From the NCBI GenBank assembly GCA_020465985.1, contig JAANYP010007004.1, positions 343,694-407,693 of the forward strand: a stretch of 64,000 nucleotides of DNA, written 5' to 3'. The DNA comes from Centrapalus pauciflorus. Its lineage: Eukaryota > Streptophyta > Magnoliopsida > Asterales > Asteraceae. The position numbers and the translations under genes were made by a program. Position 1 is the first letter of the stretch; each line of letters begins with the position of its first letter. The notes below the pieces were generated by a model. The model did no database searches. It was given only the letters and a program-made list of their open reading frames with translations, and had not been told where the DNA came from. This document shows positions 10,017 to 20,454 of this stretch, one piece after another.

Positions 10017-11663
10017 AAGGTGCTCCTCGAAAGAAAGTTAGAGGTCCTACTAAAAAGATTGAGACATGGAACATGAAGAGTGATAAAAAGATAGTTGTGA
10101 CATTTAACAAGTTTGGATAACCAGTTGGAGATGAAGGAAATGAACTGATGCAATACATTGGGACACTTGTGAGGATGGCGGACTATGTTGGAATACAATA
10201 TGCTGATTGGAGAAAAGTTCCCATGCAAAAAAAAAGAGGATATTTATTCCATTATTAAGGTGTGTATATATTAAATGATAGGTCGTTTGCTTCCTACTAT
10301 ATGCATATTTGTTAATATTAATTTGCGAGCTTTATTTGTAGGCAAAATTTGAATTTCGTCTTGGTGAAACTGATACTATAAAGAAATGGATCTTTTTTAG
10401 CATGGGAAAAAAATGGAGGACTTGGAAAGGTTCATTAAAAGCACGTGGATATGATCCAAGCCTTACCATAGATGAAATTGTGGCTAAAGAAACAGACAAT
10501 GATAGTAGGGTGAACCCAGAACAATTTAGAGAGCTTGTGGCTCGCTGGTTCAATCCATCATTCCAGGTAATTGTATTGAGTAACAAGATTATCATTATTG
10601 TCTTAATGTCATGAGTTTATAGCTAATTATTTTATTTGTATAGGACACATGTGCTATTAGGAAAGAGAGTCGCTCAAAGATGCAAGAGCCTCATGTTACC
10701 GGGACAAAATCTTTTGCTCGACTTGCTCATGAAGAGGTATTATTCCAGGTTACAAAGATGGAATATTTCTTAACAAATGTCTTGTTTGTTATTAAGACTA
10801 ATGGATTCGTGTTGTAGGCATCAAAAAATAATGGTGTATACCCAACACGTGGGGAAATATACCTAAAAAGTCATACTCGTAAAGATGGAAGTCTTGTGAA
10901 TGACAATGTCGCTCAAGTTGTGGTAATGTTATTTATTTGTGATATATAGACATATACACACATTTGTATAGACATACACATTTGTCGACGTTATAACTTG
11001 TAATGTTTTGTAGGCTTCGCCACAAAGTGTTGCAAGTAACTCTACGAATACAAGAGTCGAAGATGACTATACACATGATGACTTTTCAAAAGTCAAGGGT
11101 CCCGAGAAAAATGGGTATATTCGATGCATTGGAAGAATGCCGGCTATTAAGGAGAATGGATTAGCTACTTCATCTTCTAATGACCCACAAACCGTCGAAC
11201 AACTAAAAGAAGGATTGGTTCGTACACAAAATGAATTGAACACTACGCAAAATGCTTTAAGCACGACCCAAAATGCTTTGAGCACTACACAAAATGTTTT
11301 GAGCATTTTGGTGAACCTTTTCAAGGAACATATATCGGATGCAAATTTGCCTGGAATGCTTAATACTCTTAACATGCAGGTAATTATATCACCAAATATA
11401 TTAAATTGTTTATGATGTTACCCAATGTAGTAACGACCCTCAATTTATTTCATTTATTTCAGATTCCGGATAACTTTTCCATGGTTCCAAACAACTCACC
11501 GCCCGTAAATCAAAGATCATCATCTGCAAGTCATCATAACAACGGTAAAGAGCTTTAGCTTTGATCATACATGATACTTATACTATAAACCACATGATGT
11601 AGTTTCTGTGTATATAATTCATAAATAATTTGATGTTTAATATTGACAGGTATTGGTTCATAA
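10017..11663 (+). pseudogene. TnpA-like plant transposase (Transposase_24 type), seven exons
   Basis: Exons with GT..AG borders can be traced at about 10017-10259, 10342-10566, 10644-10736, 10818-10922, 11014-11379, 11463-11544 and 11650-11663. The second exon carries KKWRTWKGSLKARGYD and QFRELVARWFNPSFQ, and the third and fourth carry GTKSFARLAHEE and the HTRKDG motif, all typical of the plant Ptta/En/Spm transposase family whose members bind the subterminal repeats. The fifth exon has heptapeptide repeats around TTQNALS (11228-11300), likely a coiled coil. A TAA at 10118-10120 replaces the Gln expected in FNKFGxPVGDEG, so the first exon is broken. The stop is at 11661-11663. Confidence 0.83.
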
Positions 11664-11969
11664 ACTGCATCAACATGAGGAGTTTGTCAAGTGAAGTTTG
11701 AAGCAAGTTAAACTTTGAAACTTCAAGCTAGATGGTTATTTGTTGGTTTTGGTATTAGTATTTGGTTCAACATTTAGACAAGTTATGTGTTTTTTTTTTT
11801 GTTATGATTTTAAGTATTGTTGAAAGACAAGATAAGTTTATTATAACTAAGGGTTTTGAACCTCTGATGACATATATGTTTTTATTGTTTAATTTCTATT
11901 CTAATTAAATTAGAATTAAATGTAAAATATTATTACTTATTGATTGTTAATGTTTGTGTGATAAAAATA

Positions 11970-12254
11970 TGTGCCACTAAAGGAATTTGTTGTTAAAAAC
12001 TTAATCAAAAATTCAGTGACACTAAATAAGTGCCACAAAAGAAAACATGCATTTTGTGGCTTTAAAAAAGTGCCACTAAAACATATAATATCTACAGCAG
12101 CACATTCGTAAAGTGCCACTATATATCTTTAGTGGCATCGCTTTTAGTGGCACTTTTCCTTTGTGCCAGCGATTATTTTTTCAGTCTTTAGTGGCACATT
12201 TCTAACATTTAGTGGCACATTTTCTATGCCACTAAATGGCCTTTTTTTGTAGTG
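11970..12254. repeat. CACTA-1 right subterminal repeats and terminal inverted repeat
   Basis: At least eight copies of GTGCCACTAAA or TTTAGTGGCAC in both orientations crowd the last 280 bases, denser than at the left end. The terminus reads GGCCTTTTTTTGTAGTG. Confidence 0.88.
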
Positions 12255-13000
12255 AAAGCTCTAGCGTTTGACTCCATATGAGAATTACAATCATAAGTAC
12301 CATTTAGCTGCTTGTTAGAAGATACGTTTGTTAACAACCCAGCCACTGAAGGTTGATTCCTTGAATTGGTTGAATTCTGTCATCCCGGGTTCCACCTTTG
12401 GTCTCTGACATTCTCTCGCAAAATGTCCCAACCCCTGACAGTTGTAACACTTTACTTTTGACGTATCAAAACCCATATTGTTCACACTAAGGTTTCTCCC
12501 AGTTCTTTTCATGAATCTCTTCACCCTCTGTGTGACCATGGCCAATTGCCATTGCAGGTCCATCTGCTCTAGATCATCGGGATCTACCTGATCATAATCT
12601 TCCTCCCAAAGAGTCGGATCATTAATCAATCCCTGAATGCAGTTATCGTATGCTGCCATAAACGATGCTAGAAGTTTTAGTTGCTCATCTGCTGTCTTAG
12701 CACTCATAGGCATTTTGGTGTATCCCTGAAAAGATGATCATGAGTTTTGTGGTTGGTCATATGGTTTTGAAAACCCTAGAAAGGCCCTACCACTCAATTC
12801 TTCTGATTCTTCAAGTATGCCTTCTTCTTCTCCAGAATAGAACGTTGTAGCCCCTGACTTAGATACAGTAGAAGTTGATGGCTTAGACTTACCGAAGTAC
12901 ATTTCAGGATCTTGTACATGATCGTATTCCATTTCCTTCTTTTGTATCTTAAAGTTATAAGCTCTCAGTGTCCCTATAACTTCTTCAAGAGTGACAGTGT
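12255..13000 (-). pseudogene. Copia-1 gag middle part with first zinc knuckle
   Basis: This is capsid-nucleocapsid sequence. The intact first CCHC zinc knuckle reads CYNCQGLGHFAREC (about 12411-12452), preceded by the basic VKRFMKRTGR segment. The frame 12315-12713 ends in TAA because of a small frame change at about 12320; beyond it the frame continues to the CACTA insertion at 12254. 12738-12932 carries the upstream part, and the region up to 13000 joins in frame with 23762 once Copia-2 and one AGTGT are removed. The same knuckle occurs in Copia-2 gag. Confidence 0.85.
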
Positions 13001-13665
13001 TGTCAGGATCTAAAACTAATTAACCAAGACTAACTGATTTGAATTTATCAGAGTATAAATCAATAATCTTGCTTTGAATCAAAGTTTAATTAAGAAGTTT
13101 GCAGAATAACACTTAATTATTTTAACAAAAACTTTCAGAATCAACAATGCATAAAACACAAGAAGTAGTAAAGACTGTTTGTATTGCTGAATTCAATGAT
13201 TACAATCACCTCTAATCTGTTTGATTAGACGAAGAACACAAACTGTTCTTAGGGTTTTACAACCTTAGAGGCTTATGAAAACTCAATCAACAAAGCAATT
13301 ACAGACTCAAATATGCAGAAAACTCCTATACAATAGAAAGACCTATTCTATGTATTTATATTGCTTCTTGATATGTTTCCTTGACGAACCATGACTTCTC
13401 TGATAGTAGATATGTTGGAATCTTCATGTAGATATCTTTTCCTGAAAATCAGCACATTCTGTTTATGAAACTGTTGAGCAGCTTGAATCACTTGACAGTA
13501 TGAACTGAGCAGCTCGAGTTGATTTACTCTGGCAGCTTGAACTTTTACACTGGCAGCTCGAGTTTCTTCAACTAGCAGCATGAACTTTGGATTTACATAT
13601 AAACTCTACTAACAGTTTGAGAAGTCTAACTAACAGTTTGAACATACTTAAACTATTTCCCAACA
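13001..13665 (-). repeat. Copia-2 3' LTR (665 bp)
   Basis: It begins TGTCAGGATCTAAAAC and ends TTTCCCAACA on the plus strand. It equals the 5' LTR in length and differs at about seven sites. A 77-codon open frame inside (13348-13581) also occurs in the other LTR and is not regarded as a gene. TATA-like TATAAATAC lies on the minus strand near 13355. Confidence 0.95.
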
Positions 13666-13680
13666 ATCTCCCCCTAACTT
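13666..13680 (-). promoter_or_regulatory. Copia-2 polypurine tract beside the 3' LTR
   Basis: The minus strand reads AAGTTAGGGGGAGAT directly before the LTR. This tract would prime plus-strand DNA synthesis during reverse transcription. Confidence 0.85.
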
Positions 13681-13767
13681 AAATTCTTTACACAAGACTT
13701 TAAGTTCTTATACAAAAATGGAAATGAATAAGTAAACTGCTATTTAAAAACCAAGGCTTTCAAAAAC

Positions 13768-16592
13768 TTATAGCTGTGCAAGTTTCTGATCTATAGCCTT
13801 CAAAAATTCTCTCTTCATCTCTTCTCTATCACAAGATATCCTAACAGATTTTACCTGAAGCAGCATATCTTTTGAAAAATTATAAAACTCGAGATTGAAG
13901 AATATACCAGACCCATCTGTGAATTTAATTATGTATGTCCTTGACTTGACAAACAGATCAACTTGCTTGATCTTTTTCCCTTTCTTTTCAGCATCCTCTA
14001 TCTCTTTCCTTGCAAATTCAGGGTCAACAACTGATTTTAGATCCCTGATAAGTTGCTTCACTTGTGGTAGAGCAGATCTAACTTGTGTAACAGACCCTAT
14101 ATTGTACATCTTTGTTAGCTCATCCCTGGTCAACTTCTGAACCATCTGCCAAAAAGTATCAAATTCTTCTTCTGGTCCAGACTCTCTTCTTATCACAAAC
14201 TTAACTCTTAAATCTCTGTCGTCTAGTGACTTGGCATACCAGTAATTTATCAGAGGCTTTGTAAAATCGTGCTGATCAATCAGTTTCTCTATCTCCATTG
14301 CCTTTTGCAGTTGTTGATCAAATAATACCCTCTTAACTTGATACAGCTTTGCTTGTGATGATGGCACAGATGAAGGAATAGAAGCAACAGCTTGATCAGT
14401 AGGAGCAGGTGCACTGGCAGCAGCTTCAGTTTGAACTGATTCCTTTGATGGTTGGGCTTCTTGGGATGATTGGACTTCTTGGGAGACTTTTGTTTTCTTT
14501 CTTTTCTCCATCTCTTTGTCATGTATCTCCTGCAGCCTTTCAGTAGTCATGGACTGAGCCATTTTCTTTGGAATACCTGCTGCAAAGGCAAAATTGATTA
14601 AAAATCTTCTGTGCTCAGCCTTGGAGTGCCCTGTTGGCATCTTTCTCTTCTTTTCGCCTTGTTTGCCCACAAACCCCTTTAGGTAATCACCTAAGGTCTC
14701 ATCATCATCTATTGGGGGCTGGGCTTGCTGATCTAATTCTTTGTCCATTTCTTCTGCTAATTTCTTGGCAACTTCAGCATCAAAGGCAATCTGAGCTTCT
14801 TTGGAAGAGAATTTGTGCTTTGGAGATTCAATAAGGATACCCTTGCCCTTGTCTTTTGCAGAAGAGAATGTTGCTTGGACTGTACTTGATGGAGCTTAAA
14901 CCCTTTCTCTTAGAACAACTCCAGTTGCTTTTGGGGCAGCAGCTTGAGTTTCTAGGCTAACAGCTTGAGAAGCTGTTGGGACTGCTAGCCTAGAAGATGG
15001 AACTGTTGATGCTGCTTGGACTGATGTTGTTGGAGCTGCTTGGACTGATTTGGGAACCTCCTGATTCTCCCCCTTTTTGGAAGCATTGGTTTGGTCAGAA
15101 GGACCTACAACCTTTGCCCCTTGGGTTTGAATCATCTGCTCCAATTTCATGATTTTATTTCCACAGAGGGTAAACCCTTTGTGGAGATAATCCATTCTTT
15201 TATTTTGAGCCGCCTCTGCCTGCTTGAGTGCAAAAATCTGAGCTCCCTGTGCAGCAATGATGGACATTTGATATACATGGCTACAACAGGTTTCAGCTTG
15301 GGATCCGTTAAGAGCATGAGTTGCAGACTAGTCTCAAGATCAGAAAACACCTGAGGTGCTTGTGATCTATCACTGACATTAATACCAGAAGTAGAAACCT
15401 TTGGGCCCCTCTGTTCTTGGTTCTGGGGACTTCCAGCTTGTGTTTGCACACTGGCTGTTCCCATGGGTGTGGTCTTAGAGATGTTGGCACTATCCTGTGC
15501 CTCTTTTGCAGAAACATCAGTAGTGCCAGCCACAGAACCCATATGAACAATCTCTGAAGAGATGTTCACCTCCTGAGTGAGGATGGGAGTTTCCTCAATT
15601 GGTTCCCTTTGGATATGCTGTGCAGAAGTGTCCTCCTGCACAGGGATATATGGCTCTTTTCTGAGGGAGGAGGAGGAAGGAGCTCCTGGTCCCCTTTTCC
15701 TTTTGTATAAAAATTTTAGTGGGCGAGTTGGCTGTTCAAAAGGTTCAGAAGGAATTTGTGTATCATGAGGAGGGGGTTGGGGTCCTGGGGGTGTAGCAGT
15801 GATGATAGGCTGAGCCTGCTCAGGACCCTCTCCTCTGTTTTGTGGAAGGATGTTCATCATTGCAGAAGGCAATGGAACATCAACACTCAAAAAATTGGCA
15901 CTATGTTTCAAAAGTCTCTTTATAGAGGGTAGTGAGTGCCTGTGGGAAACATGTATCCGTTTATGTGAATGAGCAGTGGTGCAAGTGTGTGCAATGATTT
16001 CTGCCAAAAATCTGGGATACATCAAAAATTTCCCACTCTTTAGGGAATGATGCCTTAACATCCCCTGAAAAATCATGTTAGAAAAATTGAACCGTTGGCC
16101 TGTTGAAAAGCACACTAATGCAGTGGCAATGTTAGAGGAAAATTCGGACCAACCAGTTCTTTTGGGGCTCATGCACTGCTGAATAATATGTACAAGATAT
16201 TTCCATTTAGGAGAAAAATGGGCTTTTAAGAAAGTAAAAGAATCAGCAGGACCCCTATAACCTATATTAAAAAGACCAGTATGTAAAGCATCAAGGGATA
16301 GGTCAGTTATACCTGTGGCATCTTGAAGATGCAAATGGCACCGAATGGATTCCTCAGTAATGGTGATGGGAGTGCCATCAATCTTTGATAGTATAGAAGA
16401 AATTCCATTTATGGATTGAACAGTGGCATGGTTCCAGAACTGTTCGATATGTGATATGTATATGGTGGGGTTTATATTGAGTGCATGATGGATATGGGAG
16501 TGACGAAGAAAGTCCATCATGTCATGGAACGGTTGAAGGTCTGAGTGCTTTAGAGAGTAGGGAAGACAGTTGTGTTCTTTGACAAACTCCAT
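13768..16592 (-). pseudogene. Copia-2 accessory ORF downstream of pol (Sirevirus-type), broken
   Basis: This ORF lies between RNase H and the 3' LTR, where Sireviruses carry an extra, sometimes env-like, gene of unknown role. The reading starts at ATG 16592 (MEFVKEHNCLPYS). Its first 230 or so residues hold a globular part with ISHIEQFWNHATVQS, KIDGTPITITEESIR and FLMYPRFLAEII, which I recognise as a recurrent hypothetical protein of asterid retroelements. A Pro/Ser/Thr/Gln-rich middle follows, then a charged C-terminal part from 14748 to 13768. A frame change near 15265 moves the reading to 15267-14896, and a TAA at about 14894 interrupts it before the last segment. I see no clear signal peptide or transmembrane helix. 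The function is unknown. Confidence 0.75.
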
Positions 16593-16887
16593 GGATGATC
16601 AAACGAAGGGTTTAGGGTTTGCAAAGAAGTGTGTGTGAATCGTTCAGAGAGAAAAGAAAGGCCGTGGAAGAAATTTGGTAACTGGTAGTTACAACTGAAC
16701 GAAACTGGGACCTTTAAAGGTTTTGAAAAAGGTTGGGTCCCGCGCACACACATTTTAAAATTACCTAACTACCCTGCACATTTTGACAGATCAAGTGAAT
16801 AACTAACAGTCCGAGAAAATGAACTAGCAGCTTGAGAAAATACTCAAGCTGTTAGTTGAAAATTTTGCATCTTTTCAATGGAACAGT

Positions 16888-16902
16888 GACTCCCCCTTAA
16901 AT
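16888..16902 (-). promoter_or_regulatory. Internal polypurine tract between RNase H and the accessory ORF
   Basis: The minus strand reads ATTTAAGGGGGAGTC, the same core as the tract at the 3' LTR. A third match (CCAAAAAGGGGGAGAA at 15065-15080) lies inside the accessory ORF coding sequence. Multiple such tracts are characteristic of Sireviruses; whether the internal ones prime DNA synthesis is unknown. Confidence 0.65.
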
Positions 16903-16934
16903 AAGCATACTAGTTAGATAATAATGAAAACAAA

Positions 16935-19046
16935 TTAATCCATGTTTACCATACCAATATTTGATACCAGGAAAGTGAACCTTCCTACATCAAAAGGTTT
17001 TGTAAATAAATCAGCTAACTGATCATCAGTATGTATTTTGGTAACTTGGATTAGCTTCTTTTCATTACAATCTCTGATAAAGTGAAACCTGATTTCTATA
17101 TGCTTGGTTTTTGGGAATTTCACTGGGTTTTGCACAATGCTGATTGCACTTGAATTGTCAATATAAATAGGAGTGGATAAGAAATTCATACCATAGTCTC
17201 TTAGCTGATTTTGAATCCACATTACCTGGGAGCAGCAGCTTGCAGCTGCCACATATTCTGCTTCAGTGGATGATGTGGACACAGTTGTCTGCTTTTTGCA
17301 TTGCCAAGAGACCAATCTTGCTCCTAAGTATTGACATCCACCAGTTGTGGATTTCCTGTCAATGTTGCATCCACCATAGTCACTGTCAGAATAAGCAGTT
17401 AGTACAAGGGGAGAGTCTTTAGGATACCATAGGCCTAAGTGTGGTTGGCCTTTAAGGTATCTAAAGATTCTCTTAACAGCAACCAAGTGAGAGTCCTTTG
17501 GAGAGCATTGAAACCTAGCACACACACAGACAGCAAACATGATATCAGGTCTGGAAGATGTTAGATACATAAGAGATCCTATAAGAGATCTGTATAAATG
17601 AATATCCACATCTATGCCATCTTTGTCTGTATGAAGCTGCTTGTGAGGATCCATTGGAGTGCTTGCAGCTTTGGTGTCTTGATACCCAAACTTGTCCAGT
17701 ATGTCTTTCACATACTTTGATTGGCTTATGAAGAGTCCAGTGGGCTTCTGCTTGACTTGTAGTCCTAAAAAGAAAGTGAGTTCTCCCATTGAACTCATTT
17801 GAAACTTTTTGTGCATTAAAGCTTCAAATTCTTTGCACAGACAGTCATTTGTTGAGCCAAAGATAATGTCATCAACATAGATTTGAACAAGCAGAATCTC
17901 ATCTTTGATAGACTTAGTGAAAAGTGTTTTGTCCGTAGTGCCTCTCTTGAATCCATTCTGTAGAAGGTAGGATGACAGAGTGTCATACCATGCTCTGGGG
18001 GCTTGATGGAGACCATAGAGAGCCTTATCTAGCTTGTAAACCCTATCTGGATACTTATAGTCTTCAAAACCAGGAGGTTGACACACATATACTTCCTCTT
18101 CAATTGTCCCATACAGAAAAGCAGACTTTACATCCATTTGATACACTTTAAAACCTTTGAAACTTGCATAGGCCAGAAATAGTCTGATGGCTTCAATTCT
18201 TGCTACTGGAGCAAATACATCATCATAATCCATTCCTTCTTCTTGAGTGTACCCTTGTGCTACTAGCCTTGCCTTGTTCTTGATGACTATCCCTCTCTCA
18301 TCTTTCTTGTTTCTGAACACCCATCTTGTACCAATTGCTCTCTTACCTTTAGGAAGATCCACCAGAGTCCATACATTCTGAATCTTGAACTGTAGGAGCT
18401 CTTCTTGCATAGCTTCAATCCAGGATGAATCTTTTAATGCTTCTGATGCTTTTTTAGGTTCTAGTTGAGACATGAAACAGGCATTTTCAAAGGCAGCTAG
18501 GCTGAATTCAGGAACTGTTTGTTCAGCAGCAGCAGTCTCATTTTGAACCATCTTCCTTGTTTGTACAGGAGTGCTTGGATCACCCAGTATTTGATTAAGA
18601 GGATGATACTTGTGAATCCTTAGTGTAGGCTCTCTCTCTGTCTGAAAAGAGGATCCAAGATTTGTATCATCTCCATCAGGATCAGTGAATGATTCAGTTT
18701 CTGGAACAGCATGACTTGAATCTGAGACTGTTTCCCTTTGTGTTGGAGCTGTTCTCTCAGGACTTGAGAGTGGCACTTCAGTGTCTGGAGTTGTATCCTG
18801 TGAAGCATTCAGAACCCCTGGAGGGTCACATGACAGAAGTGGAAGAGTGACATATTCATCCCATGTGGTTGAATCTGCAGCAGTTTGAAACTTTGTGCCA
18901 ACAGCTTGAGAAATTGTATTGGCAACATGAGAATTTGTGTTGGCAGCATGAGAATTTGTATTGACAGCTTCAACCCTGTATGCATCAGCTTCTGCAGTAT
19001 ACTCAACAAAGCTCAGAGAATTTGTTAGTGAATCTAAATCAAACAA
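16935..19046 (-). CDS. Copia-2 reverse transcriptase and RNase H (703 aa open frame)
   Basis: Residues 1-190 are an acidic Ser/Thr/Asn-rich linker. The Copia RT (RVT_2) spans about 205-450, with NKARLVAQGYTQEEGMDYDD, FAPVARIEAIR, VYQMDVKSAFLYG and catalytic YVDD at 390-393. RNase H spans about 545-680 with Asp554 (AYSDSDYGG), Glu595 (STEAEY) and Asp630 (IYIDNSSA). The frame ends at 16935 after DQLADLFTKP, the normal end of Copia pol. This part is intact, but the connection to integrase is broken near 19135, so it is no longer part of a continuous polyprotein. The first Met here is arbitrary, since the RT would be cleaved from a precursor. Confidence 0.93.
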   Translation of the reverse strand: MFDLDSLTNSLSFVEYTAEADAYRVEAVNTNSHAANTNSHVANTISQAVGTKFQTAADSTTWDEYVTLPLLSCDPPGVLNASQDTTPDTEVPLSSPERTAPTQRETVSDSSHAVPETESFTDPDGDDTNLGSSFQTEREPTLRIHKYHPLNQILGDPSTPVQTRKMVQNETAAAEQTVPEFSLAAFENACFMSQLEPKKASEALKDSSWIEAMQEELLQFKIQNVWTLVDLPKGKRAIGTRWVFRNKKDERGIVIKNKARLVAQGYTQEEGMDYDDVFAPVARIEAIRLFLAYASFKGFKVYQMDVKSAFLYGTIEEEVYVCQPPGFEDYKYPDRVYKLDKALYGLHQAPRAWYDTLSSYLLQNGFKRGTTDKTLFTKSIKDEILLVQIYVDDIIFGSTNDCLCKEFEALMHKKFQMSSMGELTFFLGLQVKQKPTGLFISQSKYVKDILDKFGYQDTKAASTPMDPHKQLHTDKDGIDVDIHLYRSLIGSLMYLTSSRPDIMFAVCVCARFQCSPKDSHLVAVKRIFRYLKGQPHLGLWYPKDSPLVLTAYSDSDYGGCNIDRKSTTGGCQYLGARLVSWQCKKQTTVSTSSTEAEYVAAASCCSQVMWIQNQLRDYGMNFLSTPIYIDNSSAISIVQNPVKFPKTKHIEIRFHFIRDCNEKKLIQVTKIHTDDQLADLFTKPFDVGRFTFLVSNIGMVNMD

Positions 19047-19152
19047 CCAATTAGGACCAGTGCCTTTGATATTAGCAGTATTTTCATTAAATTTAACATT
19101 GGCACTTTCTTCAATGGTTTTAGTTATATACTCTATAGGCTTTGCTTTGACT

Positions 19153-20454
19153 TTAGTATCCTACAAAGAATCCTTCTTCAGCCTTACTTTCAAACTTCCC
19201 TAAGTGAGTCTTAGTGTGAAGAATAGTACATGGGCATCCAAAAGGCTTGAAGAAAGCTATTAGGGGACTTCTGTTATGGAATAACTCATAGGGAGTTTTC
19301 CCTTGTGATTGGACAACCAGAACCCTATTCAGAACATAACAGGCTGTATTAACAGCTTCTGCCCAGAAAGTCATTGGCAGATTTGAATCAGCTAACATTG
19401 TTCTAGCAGCCTCAATTAAGGTTCTGTTCTTTCTTTCAGCTACACCATTTTGCTGTGGTGTTCTTGGTGCACTATATTGTCTGGCAATGCCTTTGGACTC
19501 ACAGAAACTGTTTAGAATGTGATTTTTGAATTCTGTTCCATTGTCTGATCTTATCACCTTAACTTTTGAGTTGGATTGGTTTTCTATCTTAAGGATAAAA
19601 GATTTAACTAGCTCAGCAGTTTCATCTTTGGACCTAAGAAAGTAAACCCAAGTAAATCTGGTGAAATCATCAACAATAACTAAACAGTAAGACCTTTTAT
19701 TCAAACTCAAAACAGATGTTGGACCAAATAGATCCATATGAAGCAACTGAAGAACAGATGAGATTGAATTTACTTCTTTGGCCTTATGAGAAGTTTTGTG
19801 TTGCTTGCCTTTAAGACATGCTACACAATGATCATCACAGATGAACTCCTTTTGTGGTAAGCCTCTTACCAGATTCTTTTTGACTAAAACATTCATAGAC
19901 TTGAAGTTCATGTGACACATTCTTCTATGCCAAAGAGCAGACTCATTGGATGATGCTTTGGATATCAAACAGCTTAAAGTATTTGATTTAGATAAAAGAG
20001 CTGTGTCCAGACAGTAAACATTATCCTTTCTTGGTGTTCTTAGTAAAACAAGATTTTCAGGAACTTTGAAATCGTTTGAAAGGACAATGCACTCAGAATC
20101 TGTGAACAGAACACTGTTCTGTTTGTCACAGATTTGAGAGACACTTAGTAAATTGTACTTAAGCTGTTCAACATACAAAACATCATGGAATTTCATGTTG
20201 CCTGCATTAACAGTACCTTTACCTGTAACCTTACCTCCTTTTGAGTTGCCTCCAAATGCAACAAAACCTCCATCAAAACCTTTGAAATTTGACAAGCACT
20301 CAGAATTGCCTGTCATATGCCTAGAGCATCCACTGTCCAAATGCCATCTTGTTCTATGAGGAGACCTGTGGTTGCCCTGCACAAATAACAGCTTAGTCAG
20401 TAGAGGAGTAAACCCAAACCAAATTGGTTTTGGGTTGGCCTTGTGCATTGACAT
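19153..20454 (-). CDS. Copia-2 protease and integrase (433 aa open frame)
   Basis: The aspartic protease motif HLDSGCSRHMTG has catalytic Asp at residue 40. The zinc module follows with His176, His181, Cys210 and Cys213. The integrase triad is Asp241 (HMDLFGP), Asp304 (IRSDNGTEF) and Glu340 (NGVAERKN), giving the DD35E spacing. The frame ends with FFVGY and TAA at 19153-19155, where relatives have Ser; the original reading can be followed for ten more codons before a deletion shifts it. Upstream, it overlaps the gag frame by 62 bases and the two are joined by a frameshift near 20400. The integrase core is complete, but the usual C-terminal region is not. Confidence 0.93.
   Translation of the reverse strand: MSMHKANPKPIWFGFTPLLTKLLFVQGNHRSPHRTRWHLDSGCSRHMTGNSECLSNFKGFDGGFVAFGGNSKGGKVTGKGTVNAGNMKFHDVLYVEQLKYNLLSVSQICDKQNSVLFTDSECIVLSNDFKVPENLVLLRTPRKDNVYCLDTALLSKSNTLSCLISKASSNESALWHRRMCHMNFKSMNVLVKKNLVRGLPQKEFICDDHCVACLKGKQHKTSHKAKEVNSISSVLQLLHMDLFGPTSVLSLNKRSYCLVIVDDFTRFTWVYFLRSKDETAELVKSFILKIENQSNSKVKVIRSDNGTEFKNHILNSFCESKGIARQYSAPRTPQQNGVAERKNRTLIEAARTMLADSNLPMTFWAEAVNTACYVLNRVLVVQSQGKTPYELFHNRSPLIAFFKPFGCPCTILHTKTHLGKFESKAEEGFFVGY

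Larger units (their letters stand above)
7909..12254 (+). mobile_element. CACTA-1: En/Spm-type DNA transposon, 4346 bp
   Basis: The left end reads CACTACAAGAAAAAAG and the right end is its inverted counterpart (CACTACAAAAAAAGG on the minus strand). Both continue into CCATTTAGTGGCATA, giving an inverted repeat of about 30 bases. The element is flanked by the 3-bp duplication AAA (7906-7908 and 12255-12257), as expected for CACTA elements. Removing it joins the Copia-1 gag frame. It contains a truncated TnpD-type N-terminal domain and a separate spliced gene with a plant transposase domain, both on the plus strand. The catalytic DDE transposase itself is missing, so it is non-autonomous. Confidence 0.93.

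Noticed and set aside
13348..13581. 77-codon frame repeated at 23444-23677
   Set aside because: It lies inside the Copia-2 LTRs; four residue differences arise simply from LTR divergence. No evidence for a gene.
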